This document shows positions 34,400 through 45,414 of a stretch of 64,000 bases of DNA, piece after piece; within the stretch, counting starts at the first letter, position 1; every line of letters begins with the position of its first letter. The stretch is taken from the NCBI RefSeq assembly GCF_945859685.1, contig NC_079149.1:34561043-34625042 (forward strand), read 5' to 3'. Position numbers and translations under genes: made by a program. This DNA is from Eupeodes corollae (taxonomy: Eukaryota > Arthropoda > Insecta > Diptera > Syrphidae). The notes beneath the pieces are model-generated. The model was not told the DNA's origin. It saw only the letters and a list, made by a program, of their open reading frames with translations, and did not search any database.

Positions 34400-34960
34400 T
34401 ATTTTTTTGTAAATAGAATTTTTTTTTACAGATTGGGTGGCCATATTATTTCTTTTACTTCCTGTCGAAATATGGTCTTTAAATCAGTCACTAAAGACAA
34501 ATCATCATGGCAAAAAACAGCACTGAGCTATTAAAATGATAAGACTAGTTGGATTTTGGAGCAGTTGCAAGTGGAAATCAATTTTGTCGAAAAATCATCT
34601 TTCGTGATGAAGCCCATTTTTGAATGAAAGAGTACGGGAATAAGCAAAATTGTTGGATTAGGGAGAGTACCAATCCAATCGAGATTCACCAGGTGTGGAT
34701 TTTGGGCTGGAGCGTCATCGGTTTGAACTTCTTTGACAACGATGATGGCTTGTCAACGACGTGATCCCTTTAGAACTTTTCTTGTGGGGCTTTCTTAAGT
34801 TGAAGGTCTATGCGAATAAGTCGAAAACCGTGGCCTTTAAAGACATCATAATCGATAGATGTGTACAAATTCAGCGTGATTTATGCGACCGTTTTCAAAA
34901 ACTTGACCTTTCGAAGACGATGTTATATTTCATAGATTTAGTGTAATTGATAGGACTTTT
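34400..34960 (+). pseudogene. DD41D/mariner transposase relic, internally deleted
   Basis: FCRKIIFRDEAHF (first catalytic aspartate), a stop, YGNKQNCWIRESTNPIEIHQ and WILGWSVIGLNFFDNDDG give the first half of the catalytic core. A deletion then joins to VIPLELFLWGFLKLKVYANK and AFKDIIIDRCVQIQRDLC. The QQD block is lost. The preceding ~100 bp resemble 61910-62000 and 42005-42060, so the three are one subfamily. Confidence 0.75.
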
Positions 34961-35289
34961 AAATAAAGATAAAACCTTATACCCAAATACCAAAATCGAC
35001 CCGCTTTAAATAAAAAACTGTTCAGTATGGACAGTAGCAAACACTGCAGTTGTTCTGAATGAACAACTTATGCGGAAATCCAAAACAGTCTTCAAACCTC
35101 TTCAAAAATGAATGCAAATGCAAAAACTTATCATGAAAAACATTTAAAAGGTTTTATGTCAAAGCCTTACCCCAGTTTCTTGCTCATGAGAAAAAAAAAT
35201 TTAATTTAAGTACAAGTTTAGAATATTTCAGAAGAACTTTCGAGTTAGAGGCTCACTGAAACCATAGTTTATTCTATGATAGGGTTCAT
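34961..35289. other. No gene recognised
   Basis: No supported feature. Confidence 0.4.
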
Positions 35290-36660
35290 GAAATAGAGTA
35301 CAAGATCACGTTTGCCTATACGGAGCATATATATCGACTAACGACAAAAGTGAAGGGCAGTTTATATGAGAAGTAATAATATCACGTACGAAAACCACTG
35401 AAAAATACCGACGGCGAATATCAAGTGGTGTTAGACCAAGCAGTTTACATCTGGTTTCATAAGGAGGCATTTCAATATTCCAATTTAGTCGGTGAACTAC
35501 AATTAGCGAAAACTTTTTCTGAACCCTTTCAATTCTTAAACAGTGAGTTTTATAAAAAGGATTCCAAATTACTGAGCAGTATTCTAGGGAAGATCTCACA
35601 TAAGCATAAAATAATGACCGGTAAATGGGTAAATGGATCTTTAAACTTTTTTGAGTTGCGAACCACAAACCCTAGCATAGTATTTGCTTTAGCAACAACA
35701 AAATCAATATGGGAGTTGAATTTTAGTTTGTAATCAAATATTACACCTAGGTCTTTTTTTTCTTTAAGATTAGTAAGTTTTGTTTTATTCATTTGGTATT
35801 CAAAACAAATTGGACTAAGACTATGAGAGAAAGATAAAGATTGGCATTTAGAAACATTTAAGAAAAGCTGGTTAGCAGTGCAGTGCAGTGCATACAGATA
35901 AGCGCTCAAGGTCACTTTGAAGTAAAAGACAATCGTCCAAGGATTTGATATAGCGGACAATTTTGATATCATCCGCAAAAATTAGACACAGAGAATTGTT
36001 GATAACCGTTGATAACCGGAATAGAAGGGGTCCCAAGTGACTTCCTTGAGGAACACCAGAAGTTACATGAATCACTTCAGAAAGTAAATCATTAACGCGG
36101 ACAGACTGTGTTCTACCTATAAGATAGGACGCAAACCATTTTTAACTATTAGAATGGAATCCGATAGATTCCATCTTTTTTAATAGTATAAAATGGTTGA
36201 CCCTATAGAGTTTTCGAAAAGTCCGTAAAGACATCAGTTTGAAAACCATTTTCGAGATTTCTAGTAATTTGGTTACAAAAAATAGATAGGTTTGTTGTAG
36301 TGAATCTTCCGGCAATAAATAAATGCTGAGATGGCGCAATCGTTTCTTTGAGAATAAAGGTTAGTTTATCATAAACTATTTTCTCGAAATTTTGGGAATC
36401 GTAGACAATTTACTTATAGGACGGTAATTAGAAACATCCTGTTTAGAGCCAGATTTATGGATAGGAATAATATAGGAAATTTTCCAATCGTCAAGAAAAA
36501 AGCCCTTTTCGAGAGAAACATTAAACAGTAGAGTTAATGGCCCTGAAAGAGCAACAGCATTGTTGAATACATGCTCAAAAAACTGTTTAACATGCTGGCC
36601 CTTGAAGGCCCCATATGCGGAATAAATGGTATAAAATGCTACCTTACTCAGACCCATCTT
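35290..36660 (-). mobile_element. Jockey/CR1-like LINE relic, reverse transcriptase to C-terminus
   Basis: Read downward from 36660, the RT is followed through several frames: PLTLLFNVSLEKGFFLDDWK, ISYIIPIHKSGSKQDVSNYR then PISKLSTIPKI, RSTTTNLSIF, and (at about 36200) DRVNHFILLKKMESIGFHSN. It goes on through VIHVTSGVPQGSHLGPLLF, the catalytic CLIFADDIKIVRY, EKKDLGVIFDYKLKFNSHID, and the C-terminal YAYVRSSLEYCSVIWNPFYK and LKLLGLTPLDIRRRY-type segment. At least four frameshifts break it. The 5' endonuclease and ORF1 are absent, so it is 5'-truncated. No 3' tail or target duplication was identified below 35290. Confidence 0.87.
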
Positions 36661-36924
36661 ATTGGAAATGCCAATTAGATGGTTCTTTTAATAAGATAAT
36701 GACATAAAGCAAAAGGTAAGGAGCGGTTCCGGGACAATAATATTTACATTTTGGGCTGGCCTTTCAATCAGACCACCTCCAATCGAGAACCTTTAAACAC
36801 ATTTAAAAAACATTATTGTGGCAATTTCAAAACCTACTAGTAATAATCAGCTGTTTATTAAAGTTGAGACTGCATAGAAATGCTTTGATTGGTTCCGTTA
36901 CAAGCAATAAAGGATCTTAAATCA

Positions 36925-36933
36925 AATATTAAC
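36925..36933 (+). repeat. 9-bp target duplication, left (MULE)
   Basis: aatattaac, repeated exactly at 38384-38392. Confidence 0.85.
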
Positions 36934-38383
36934 GGTGCCGTGACATAAGAACATGTGACATTAGATCAAATTTTAGAATATGGCCTTATTACACTTTTCG
37001 AAAGCGTTTTAAGGCCAAATTTCAACGGTTGGCCTAATGTCGCGTTCCAAAGTGACTTAAGGCCAATTTGGTCTTATGTCACTTCCAAACTTTATTTTCA
37101 TAACCTGAGAAGATTGGACATGTACCTTAAGGTATATGCATTATTCTTGTACATACATGTTTCCAAACCTAAAGATTTTGAGTTATAATTTTTGTAATGA
37201 AAGCAAATAAAGGCTAAAAGTTTGTTATATTTATAATGGAGAGCTCGAGAAAAATAGTAGCATTACATTTAAAATAACATTTTTCGAATTTGAATAAATA
37301 AAATAAAAAAATCATTACCAGTAGAAGGTACATAAACTTACATGGTTATCATAAGAGAAATGCACTATAAGGGGCTGCTTAAAACCACAATGATGACACA
37401 ACACTAAGAATGCCATCCAAAAGATAGTGTCTTGGGGAATCGTTTGGTAGGTTTCCAATTAGATTTGCTATTGCTGGTGACATAAATATTTAGTAGCTAA
37501 AGTTATCTTAAAAGATTGTGGTTCGGTAAAAGAGTTCATCTGCGTATCGAGACATGACGAAAGTGTGCATTACAGTTTCTGTTTTGAACAGTTCCAAAAA
37601 ATCTTTAGCAGTAGTAGGAGTTTTAGGGAACGACCTGTTTCGAATTCGCATGAGCTGCCGTCTCACTTTTCCAAATTGAACCTTATAATAAAAATGGCTA
37701 CAATATGTTGCAAACATTTGGCAAACAAATAACTCTTATGCCACTTGAACTAAATTAGAAGCTTATCCGTATAGGGTTCTCACAATCCCTTGAACATACT
37801 TCAATGAAGACTTCGGGTATGCCGCTGCTTCTTACTGAAAAATTTTCATTGTTTCTTTAATTTAATTTTATTTTTTAAACTTTCAATATCTGTCTGCTTA
37901 TGAGCGGCATTTGATTTCGGGATCCGAACTAAGTTTTCATTGCGTAGGTCGATTACCTTACTTGAGCTACACGCTTTATTATAGCACACATAGCTTTTGT
38001 ATAGTTAACAATTTCTCCTAAATTTATATATTTGTTGAATATCAGGTATTATAACAGTTGGCTGCGTACTCTTAAGCCTTCACAAAACTAATAATTGTAG
38101 ATAAAATTACTTCGAACATCCATTTTACGACTTTACGACTCGTACAAGGCAAGAAGAACACAAACGAGTACCTTGAAACTTTCCTGATTACATTTACTTA
38201 CTATCTGCTGTTACTCTTATCATAATTTTAACGGTAAAGACAGCTTTTAGTTATTGAAAAATATGAAAACAAATGTGGTCTTAAGTCGCAAAAAAAATTT
38301 AGCCTTGTGACACCTTCTGAAAGCGACATAAGGTCAAACGTTGAAATTTGGTCTTATGACACTTGTCTTTATGTCACGGCACC
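36934..38383 (-). mobile_element. Mutator-like element (MULE), 1450 bp, degenerate
   Basis: Ends are ggtgccgtgacataa at the left and its inverse (tatgtcacggcacc) at the right. The inverted similarity continues for roughly 150 bp in blocks (aaatttcaacg, gaccttatgtcgc), with repeated gacataaggtca-like subterminal motifs. The 9-bp direct repeats outside are the size expected for Mutator. Inside, a minus-strand frame (37717-37508) reads QLMRIRNRSFPKTPTTAKDF then LELFKTETVMHTFVMSRYAD, resembling the region found N-terminal of the MULE transposase core in insect FLYWCH/MULE proteins. The DDE core itself is missing. I infer a deletion derivative. Confidence 0.78.
37508..37717 (-). pseudogene. MULE-associated coding relic
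   Basis: The only coherent frame inside the TIR-bounded element, 69 codons, with RNRSFPKTPTTAKDFLELF and SRYADELFYRTTIF. These fit the alpha-helical pre-core region of MULE proteins (R-R-x-x-F-P-x-x-P, then short helix, then a Y-R-x-x-I/F strand). No zinc finger or DDE residues are visible. Family assignment rests on memory of the pattern plus the element structure. Confidence 0.45.
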
Positions 38384-38392
38384 AATATTAAC
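38384..38392 (+). repeat. 9-bp target duplication, right (MULE)
   Basis: Exact copy of 36925-36933. Confidence 0.85.
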
Positions 38393-38554
38393 ATATTTTG
38401 TTTGCAGTTGTGAACAAAAATTAGGATTTTTTCCTTAATTTTCATAAACACTTTAGTAACTCCTTACCTTAAAGGTAAACTTTGTTATATTTGAATTTAT
38501 TTGATAAAATTTGAGCTTTTATTTTGATGATAAAGATTAAGTACTCTGCCAAAG

Positions 38555-38740
38555 GCTCAATGCGAGAATTATTAAAGGAACAAGGGTTTTGATAGATGTG
38601 TCTGACTACTGCAATGCGAACGAGGTAATTTATTCAAAATTCGTGTAGTACAGCAAAAGAAAGAACCTCTATACCAAACAGTACGGTCTCGAGGGATGAG
38701 CATTTACGGAGGCCCTGCATTAACAGTTCAACTTATTTAT
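38555..38740 (-). pseudogene. LINE C-terminal relic
   Basis: ttcgtgtagtacagcaaaag, aaagaacctctataccaaa and ctcgagggatgagcatt align with 5400-5530 and 51240-51345 (the FxRTxRMWN region on minus). Badly decayed. Confidence 0.45.
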
Positions 38741-38849
38741 TGGCTATTACGCTAGAACATAATCATTTTAATGTTGAAACTAATTTTTTTTTTACAAAAG
38801 AAGAGTTTTTACTAGTTTTCTGGGGGAATTATAGCAAGTTAAAAGAAAT

Positions 38850-38918
38850 ATACTAGGTGGCTAAAAGGCTCAAAGAGAACCAAGGCCTCAACCATTTCTG
38901 TATGAAAGTTACGTCAGT
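38850..38918 (-). mobile_element. Old SINE fragment
   Basis: aggtggctaaaaggctc, gagaaccaaggcctcaacca and tgtatgaaagttacgtcag mirror the tail-proximal part of the neighbouring SINE at lower identity. Confidence 0.5.
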
Positions 38919-38933
38919 GATGGATTTTAGCAA
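38919..38933 (+). repeat. Left target-site duplication of SINE
   Basis: gatggattttagcaa, repeated exactly at 39172-39186. Confidence 0.85.
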
Positions 38934-39171
38934 GTTAAAATAAATAAATAAATTGGGTGGCTCAACAGTCCGTTGAAAACTAGGGCCTAGTGACTAACAA
39001 CTCTCAACCATTCCTGTGCGAGTACTGTTGTCAGGGATGCAGGGGACCTAAAGTTTTAAGCCGAATCCGAACGGCTAATTTAAGAAAGCACTTTTCAAGA
39101 CAAAAATTACTCTTGGAGAATTTGTCAATTCCTTGCAAGAGGCAGCACCCGTGAAAAAAAAACTTTGAATG
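38934..39171 (-). mobile_element. SINE copy lacking the tRNA head
   Basis: On the minus strand: cacgggtgctgcctcttgca, body, then gttttcaacggactgttgag and ccacccaatttatttattta tail. It stops before the tRNA-like head, so it is 5'-truncated, yet has a perfect 15-bp target duplication. Inserted next to an older SINE fragment. Confidence 0.85.
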
Positions 39172-39186
39172 GATGGATTTTAGCAA
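39172..39186 (+). repeat. Right target-site duplication of SINE
   Basis: Exact copy of 38919-38933. Confidence 0.85.
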
Positions 39187-40099
39187 TTTAGTAAAGAATA
39201 ACAAAGTGAAAACGTTAAACAAACAAATTAAAACTGTACAACTAATTACTAAAAATCTTTAACGGTTAATTATCAACTTTAAAACTTTAGATAAGTGAAT
39301 GTTGTTTTATCAACTTGTCATTCATGAGGATTTATATTATTAAAATAAAAATTAAGTAACTTTCCTAACTGGGAGTTTTTACTGTCTTGTATTACAAAAC
39401 TAAAAACTTTTATTAATTTGTTTAATAATTCAATTTTATATGAGTATAGAAATGACACATTGTCCTATATGTTAAGTAATAATTGTGTTGTAATCTCATT
39501 GTGAGTAATTTAAATTAATTGTTAGCTAAAATAAGTATCAGTAAATAAAAATCAAACACATAATTATTTATTATAAACACGTCACATTTTACCTAAAGTG
39601 CCTTTCTTTTAAATTAAGTCATATTTTGATAAAATTATTAATCTCTCTAATCCATCTATTCGGACTGTATATTATTATATGACAAGGCTTCAAACTTTTT
39701 TTATTTATCATTTGTTTATTTTCGTTTTTATGTGGGATATTTTCAATTTGTTATATCAAAAATCCACAAATTGTGGGTCATATATTGAAAACCTAAAATA
39801 AAATAATTCTACATTAGTATTTAAAAGGAATCCCGAGATAAGACTTTATCGTGTTAGTTATAACTTGTGTCAAAAGTCGTCAGTTGGAAACATAACTTTC
39901 TAGTATCTCACTCATCAGGCGCTGTTCTAGTCTTTTCTGTAGATAGTTACTTAAAAAACTTACGGAAATGGAAAGAGGTTGGAAAAAATAGACAATAGCC
40001 TACACGGCCATTGTACCATTAGAGTAAAATCCCAGGCCGCCTAAATTTAGAAGAAGTTAGGACCGTGTTTATCCCGAAGTTAACCAGGTTTTCAAGCGA
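39187..40099. other. No gene recognised
   Basis: AT-rich, no motif. Confidence 0.45.
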
Positions 40100-40108
40100 T
40101 TACTGGCT

Positions 40109-40384
40109 GTGATTATAACCCAGATTTTTTCAAGAAAGTTAATCAACGGCCATTTAATATTCTTAGAAATTCTGGAATTATTCAATAATATTGAACTTCA
40201 TGAAAAAACCTTCAATACCATTCCGAAATTTATTTGTGATGTTTACAATTTAGCCGGAGTCATTGATATAGATGCTGCAAGACTTCAATTGTTTATCAAC
40301 AGATACACTGATTTCGAGTCCGGAAAAGTAAGACGGAACTTCGACAGCAGTTTCGGAGAGCAAATTACATCGCTAGTATCTTGA
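40109..40384 (+). pseudogene. Unrecognised coding-like frame
   Basis: 91 codons with protein-like composition: FLEILELFNNIELHEKTFNT, FICDVYNLAGVIDIDAARLQ, LFINRYTDFESGKVRRNFDS. It has amphipathic helices and no low-complexity runs, unlike most chance frames in the window. No start context or splice sites stand out. It ends 55 bp before a second coding-like frame, in a different phase. I do not recognise the family; it may be the tail part of a transposon-encoded protein or a decayed host gene. Confidence 0.35.
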
Positions 40385-40439
40385 ATAATGCTCACATGGA
40401 GATGCTTAGTATTTTCAGGCCGAGAATAATAAATAATAA

Positions 40440-40694
40440 ATGAAAGTTAGAAGACAAACCAATATCAATTTAATTGGAGATCAATTACAAGTTTTCGTCA
40501 GTGAATCGCTTGACAATTTTCCTAAAATTTCTTTTATACATTTACAGTCATTTGATTCTTTATTACGTTATGTTTTTACAGCAACAAGTAATGCTGATCT
40601 TGATGAAGATCATGATGACTTAGACACTCAATACAAAGACTGGCTGAATGACGAGTTATCCAATATCGACGATGACGATGACTTTCGCCTATAA
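40440..40694 (+). pseudogene. Unrecognised coding-like frame with acidic C-terminus
   Basis: 84 codons, beginning MKVRRQTNINLIGDQLQVFV, with FPKISFIHLQSFDSLLRYVF and a strongly acidic end (DLDEDHDDLDTQYKDWLNDE, then NIDDDDDFRL before TAA). Acidic tails of this sort occur at the ends of several transposon proteins, but no catalytic motif is present. Probably part of the same broken gene as 40109-40384. Confidence 0.35.
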
Positions 40695-40924
40695 GTTAAC
40701 AATTTCTGTAATACTGAAATTAATAATTTGCAATTGAGTGCTTAAATATGGTTTGATCATTATTCAAAAATTCTACAAGACTGAACATAAAACCGTCAAA
40801 ACATTATATGTGCGCTCATAAAAATGTCTGCGGGATATTTGGCTCCTATAATTTGTCTGGCTGTATGCAAATTGTGTGGAAATAGTTTCCAAAATATCAT
40901 GTATACAAATTAGGACTCAGACTC

Positions 40925-40927
40925 TAA
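40925..40927 (+). repeat. TAA target duplication, left
   Basis: Matched by TAA at 41271-41273. Confidence 0.75.
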
Positions 40928-41270
40928 TGGCTGAAACACAAACACGCTTCAGCTTCGGCTTCGCCTGACGTTTACGAGTTCAGCCATAGGAATTCAATGC
41001 ATGCTATCAGAATGGAGCTTCGACCTCACGTTTCGTTTGACAATCGTAAGGAAAAGAACGTAATGTTACGTAATGTGACAACAAATGGAAGCTCTAGTTC
41101 AATTATCTGAACATTTGCTTTGTCTGACAGCTCAACAGCTGTAAAAAAATGTCAACGAACAAAATATGTGCTCTTTAGAGGGATGAAATAATAGAAATGT
41201 CATTCAAAGCAACGTCGAAGCAAGCCCACCGTAACGCAGACGAAGCTGAAGCGTGTTTCTGATTTAGCCA
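40928..41270. mobile_element. PIF/Harbinger-type MITE, family 2 copy 1 (343 bp)
   Basis: Ends tggctgaaacac...aaacacgcttcagcttcg and the inverse cgaagctgaagcgtgtttct...agcca, flanked by TAA. About 80-85% similar by eye to 46769-47108 along its whole length (tgacgtttacgagttc, gaacgtaatgttacgtaatg, agctctagttcaa). No ORF. Confidence 0.85.
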
Positions 41271-41273
41271 TAA
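41271..41273 (+). repeat. TAA target duplication, right
   Basis: Matches 40925-40927. Confidence 0.75.
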
Positions 41274-42004
41274 GTAATCTTACGTTCTTTTTTCGCAAAC
41301 TTTAAAATGTCTGGCGGAAATTACCCTGGCGGCCCAGGGCTCTTAGACTTTATTTTTGTGGTTGTATATAGGTCAATTTACAAAAACTATATTTGAATTG
41401 ATGAAATTACCCAAGTGTGTGTTGAAAAAACGTTGTATTCACAAAAACTAAACGTTTGGTGTGCTTTATGAGTTGGTAAAATAATTAAAATAATAAAAAC
41501 GATTCTGACCACAATGTTATAGTCAATGGTGAACACTGCAAAGCCATGAAAACTGACGTTTTCGTTCATCTATTTAACAGCCATGATATGTAAGAGTTGT
41601 GGTTTATTGAGCGAAACATTTGGTAACCACAGAGATTCAAGTGACGAATTGGTGAATTAGCCTTCACCGAGGGAAATGTTGAAAAAAGTTATCGTAAATT
41701 GGACGTCCATCGGACCGCAGTGTGACACATCATGGGTAGAGACGGTTTTAAATAATATTTCTTGGAGTTTCCGAGCCCGAAATTTGCTTCGCGACTACTC
41801 AAAGGTGCTCTAGTTTTGTGCAAAATGTCTACACAATTTTTGTAGATTTTTAAGAATATCAATGTTAATTTTAATCAATGTTAATTTTTAGTAATAACCT
41901 GGTTTTTATTTCAAATATCACAACAGCTTCAAAAGTAACATCTGTTGAAATAGTTGGCTACCTGAAATAAAACCTCTTATTGGATTATTTGAGCGGGTAG
42001 ATTT
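41274..42004. other. No gene; small dispersed repeat at the end
   Basis: About 41885-41990 (tttttagtaataacc, gaaatagttggctacctgaa, ataaaacctcttattgg) resembles 47310-47412. The shared ~100 bp might be a transposon 3' end. The remainder has no supported content. Confidence 0.4.
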
Positions 42005-42600
42005 TGGCGCCCCGTGGCGGACATTTTGTTTTGGTGGCATCTGTCAAATCTTTTGTTTATTATTCAGTTGTTTGTGCCAAATCATCATGGTAATTAACAC
42101 GATTGAACAGCTCGTTCAAATGATAAAATTTTATTATCAACATGAGTGTTCGTTAACGCAAACGTTGCTCGCATTTTACGAAAGACGTGGTGGCCCTTCA
42201 CAGTCGACACTTCAACGTTTGGTGGCCGAACTTGAGACGACCGGTTCAGTTAACAGTTGTCCTTCGCCGCGGCCCATGAAATTGTACATAGAACCTAAGG
42301 CAGTCTATTCCTCGCCACACGAACTCGCCCTTTCGCAGTATTCAACTTGGAATTTTGCGTCGGTACTTTTGCCTACACCCGTACAAGATCCAACTGACAC
42401 AGGAGCTCAAAGTTCATGGCCATAGACAACTCCGTTTGTTCGTTGACTAGGCTTCGAATCGTTTGGAAGAAGACCCCAATTTTAGCCGAAAAATCATCTT
42501 TAGTGACGAGCTGCATTTTTCGACAAATGGCTGTGTTAACAAGCAAAATTGGGCTCTTAAAAGAATAGATTACTGCCATTTAAGGAAGCTATCTGGTCCC
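42005..42600 (+). pseudogene. DD41D/mariner transposase relic
   Basis: The frame at 42072 gives an N-terminal DUF4817-type HTH: TIEQLVQMIKFYYQHECSLT, AFYERRGGPSQSTLQRLVAE, TTGSVNSCPSPRPM. After a large gap, FSRKIIFSDELHFSTNGCVN then KQNWAL (42480-42560) carries the first catalytic aspartate. The rest of the core is missing where the minus-strand LINE begins. The 5' leader (ggacattttgttttggtggc) resembles those at 34430 and 61910. Confidence 0.75.
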
Positions 42601-43800
42601 ATTCCTTAAACGGAGAGGCATTTGTTGGCATAAGCCTTGTCATAATGGAAGGCTTCTTTCATCCCTCCTCATAACTTTTAATATGTAGTCTGAGTTGGTT
42701 TTAAGGTTTGAAATTTAAAGAGGTGTCAGCCAAACTCTACTTATATAGCATAATTGAGCCTTGAAGGCTATCTGAACAGGCGGTTGAAGAAATACCTTTG
42801 CACGGCTCCAAACTTATCCAGTTGTAAATATCAAAAAACTTGGGTACCGTAGCATATGCAGCAGTTCTTAAGATTGATTTTTTGATTTGAGTAAAACTTA
42901 GGCCACACCAAGTTTAGAGCTACTCCGGCTTCGTTGCTTTTTTCTTTCACGTGTTTCGAAACATTAAGATTGTAAGGCAGCAAAACTCCAAGATATTTGA
43001 AATAATGAACGACCTCAAAGACGAGTTGTTTAGGGACCAATTTTGTTCTGCGAGTCTTCTTCTCGGACGCGGTTCAAAAATCACTCCAAGATTCACAAAA
43101 TATATTTAGTTTGTTAATTAGTAGCTGAAGGGTTGATGGATTGTCAGCCAGTAAAACTAAATCGTCTGAGTAGAGCAAAACTTAGACTTGTATACCGGAA
43201 AAGACTATTCCACCCGGAATTGCATCACAAACGTCATCAATAAACAAGACGAATAATATCGGGCTTAATATACACCCTTGGGGAACACCTGTTGTTTCAA
43301 ACCATTCAGGGAATTGAGTTCCGTCCCACATTGATGCCATAGATGAGGCAAGAAAGTTGAAATAAAACATTAAGAATATACGTGAAATTCCTAAGGATAG
43401 CAATTTGTACTTCAGGGCATTTCTATTTACCTTGTCAAAGGCTGCTTTAAGACCCACAAAACAAGCATATAATTTCTTTTACTGCTCAATCGATCTTCTG
43501 GCAATACTCGTCAGATCGAATATATGGTCTTGCGTGGAAAAACCCGACCGAAATCCTGCCTGGAACATGATGAGTCGATTGTTGTTCTAAATGCATTCCG
43601 TCAACGTTTCATAAAGAATTGAAGTTAGAATCTTTTTTAGAGCTGAGAATCGAGATTCCTCTGATTGGTATCTCCTTTTTGAAGATTGCGAATATAACCG
43701 CTTTGTTCAAATTGTTTGGAACAAAAGAATTTTCATAAAGTTTGTTGAAATTATCAAGTATACAGCTCTTGAATTAATATTCATTCAATTCCTTCAAAAA
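42580..43800 (-). mobile_element. Non-LTR retrotransposon relic with complete RT palm
   Basis: Reading downward: RYQSEESRFSALKKILTSIL, FQAGFRSGFSTQDHIFDLTS, LYACFVGLKAAFDKVNRNAL (motif A), MWDGTQFPEWFETTGVPQGC then ILSPILFVLFIDD, and the catalytic LLYSDDLVLLAD with serine in the usual alanine place. It continues with LVPKQLVFEVVHYFKYLGVL and the thumb KEKSNEAGVALNLVWPKF. Below 42830 only weak remains (FGAVQRYFFNRLFR). Two or three stops and shifts. 5'-truncated; no tail recognised. Its C-terminal style is like the relic at 2941-3720. Confidence 0.83.
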
Positions 43801-44699
43801 CTAATTCCCGTAGCAGAAATACATCATAGTACCTATGTATAAACTTTTCTCATTTGCTTCGAGTATAATTTAATTATGAAGCAGCAAAATTCTCCATATT
43901 GAATTTGATGACAAATCTAAAATATGTACTCATATTTCGTATGTATGTATATCCCCAAACCTTAAGTTGCAACATCACACACATATACATATATGTAGGT
44001 ACTTGTATACTTCTCATTCTACTTTAAAATACATTTTATCGAAGGAACGTTGTTTGAAGAATCTTACCGCTCTAAAGACTTTTCATTATAATTGTCAACA
44101 AAAGTGCTTAATACAAAAATACCTACATACAAACATAAGTACATAAAATATGGTAAGTGTATACTTTTTGTGTATAGTTCAGTATATATTTATATGACAC
44201 TTACCTATCATCATTGAAATATGAAGCAATCCTACTTCAGCTCAAATGTACATATAAAATCCCAGAAACGTGTCTGTTGTGTTTTTTTTGTTCAATCCAC
44301 AAAAAAGAAAAAGAATAACTTCATCCAAAAGGGATATAAAGCATATCTACTTTATTCTTGAGCATAAAACTTCATTCCAATCACGTATGATGACATCTGA
44401 ATCTTTTATCGAGCAAAGTAAATATATGCATAATGTAGACATAGGGTAAATAGCTTAATTGTTGGCAATGAATAATAAATTGTAAAGGTATACCAAACAA
44501 AAAAAAAAACAAGAATTTATAATTTGTTCTCATTTTTAACACGTATTATGTAATCAAGACCTTACTGCTTTTAGCCGGATTGAAAGATTTTATAATTCCT
44601 ATCAGCCCACTTTTGGGCGTTCTCTTGTTATAGGAAATCGTATATGGAGTATTTTAAGAGTTAAAGAAGATTAAGTGTTAAAAAAACTGTCACTGTCAT
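43801..44699. other. No gene recognised
   Basis: AT-rich, with an acatacatatata-like simple stretch at about 43935-44010. Confidence 0.45.
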
Positions 44700-45400
44700 A
44701 AATAAGGGTGTTCGACTTCGTTTTCAGTATATTTTTAGCAAATCACAATGAAACATACTTGAAAAGGAACAACAATTACAAATTCGAACTTTTTCGACAA
44801 AATTGTAAAACCTATAGCCAAAGTGATGGGGCTCATTTAAGGCTTAACCGGTTTCTAAACGAGCAAAATTGACGTTTTTAAAGTAAGCAAAATCTCTTCC
44901 TGGGAACATTTACAATTTAATTGACGAAATAAGTCTCATGACCACTTTGCTGCATGTCCTCAATCACTTTACCACTTTTTTTGGTTCTCAAATTGATTGT
45001 GGATTATTGGTGCAGGTCTTATATCTCATGTGATCCTAAATAAAAGAGTCTTGAATAACAACATTTCGGTGGAAAACTTTAGAACCTCTTTTAGAAATGA
45101 AACGGTCTGGAAACTTTTTTTTGTTGAACGAACTTAATTTCGAACAAGTGGTCCAATCACTTCTCCAGCATAAAAACTGCACCAAACAATTATAAGTTAA
45201 GGAAGGAGGAACTAGAATTTTTCATCGTTAGCGTCGCAAAAGCGTCTATTCTGCTTATTAACGTACCCTCCGAGGTGAAGATGGGCCTCATCACTGAAGA
45301 AGATTTTTCGATGAACATCGAAATCATTTTGATCATCAGAAAAAAATACTACGTTATTGGTGACTGGCCGTTTTCAGTTCCGATGTTCTCTTGTTATAAT
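44700..45400 (-). pseudogene. DD41D/mariner transposase relic
   Basis: Minus strand near 45330-45240 reads FDVHRKIFFSDEAHLHLGGY then VNKQNRRFCDANDEKF (first catalytic aspartate). Near 45190, IVWCSFYAGEVIGPLVRN follows (the V-W-C-x-x-x-G-x-x-I-G-P-x-F-F motif). Further down only faint homology remains, with many stops, and the second aspartate is not visible. It abuts the tail of the LINE at 45415. Confidence 0.72.
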
Positions 45401-45414
45401 TTTTTGTTTTAATT

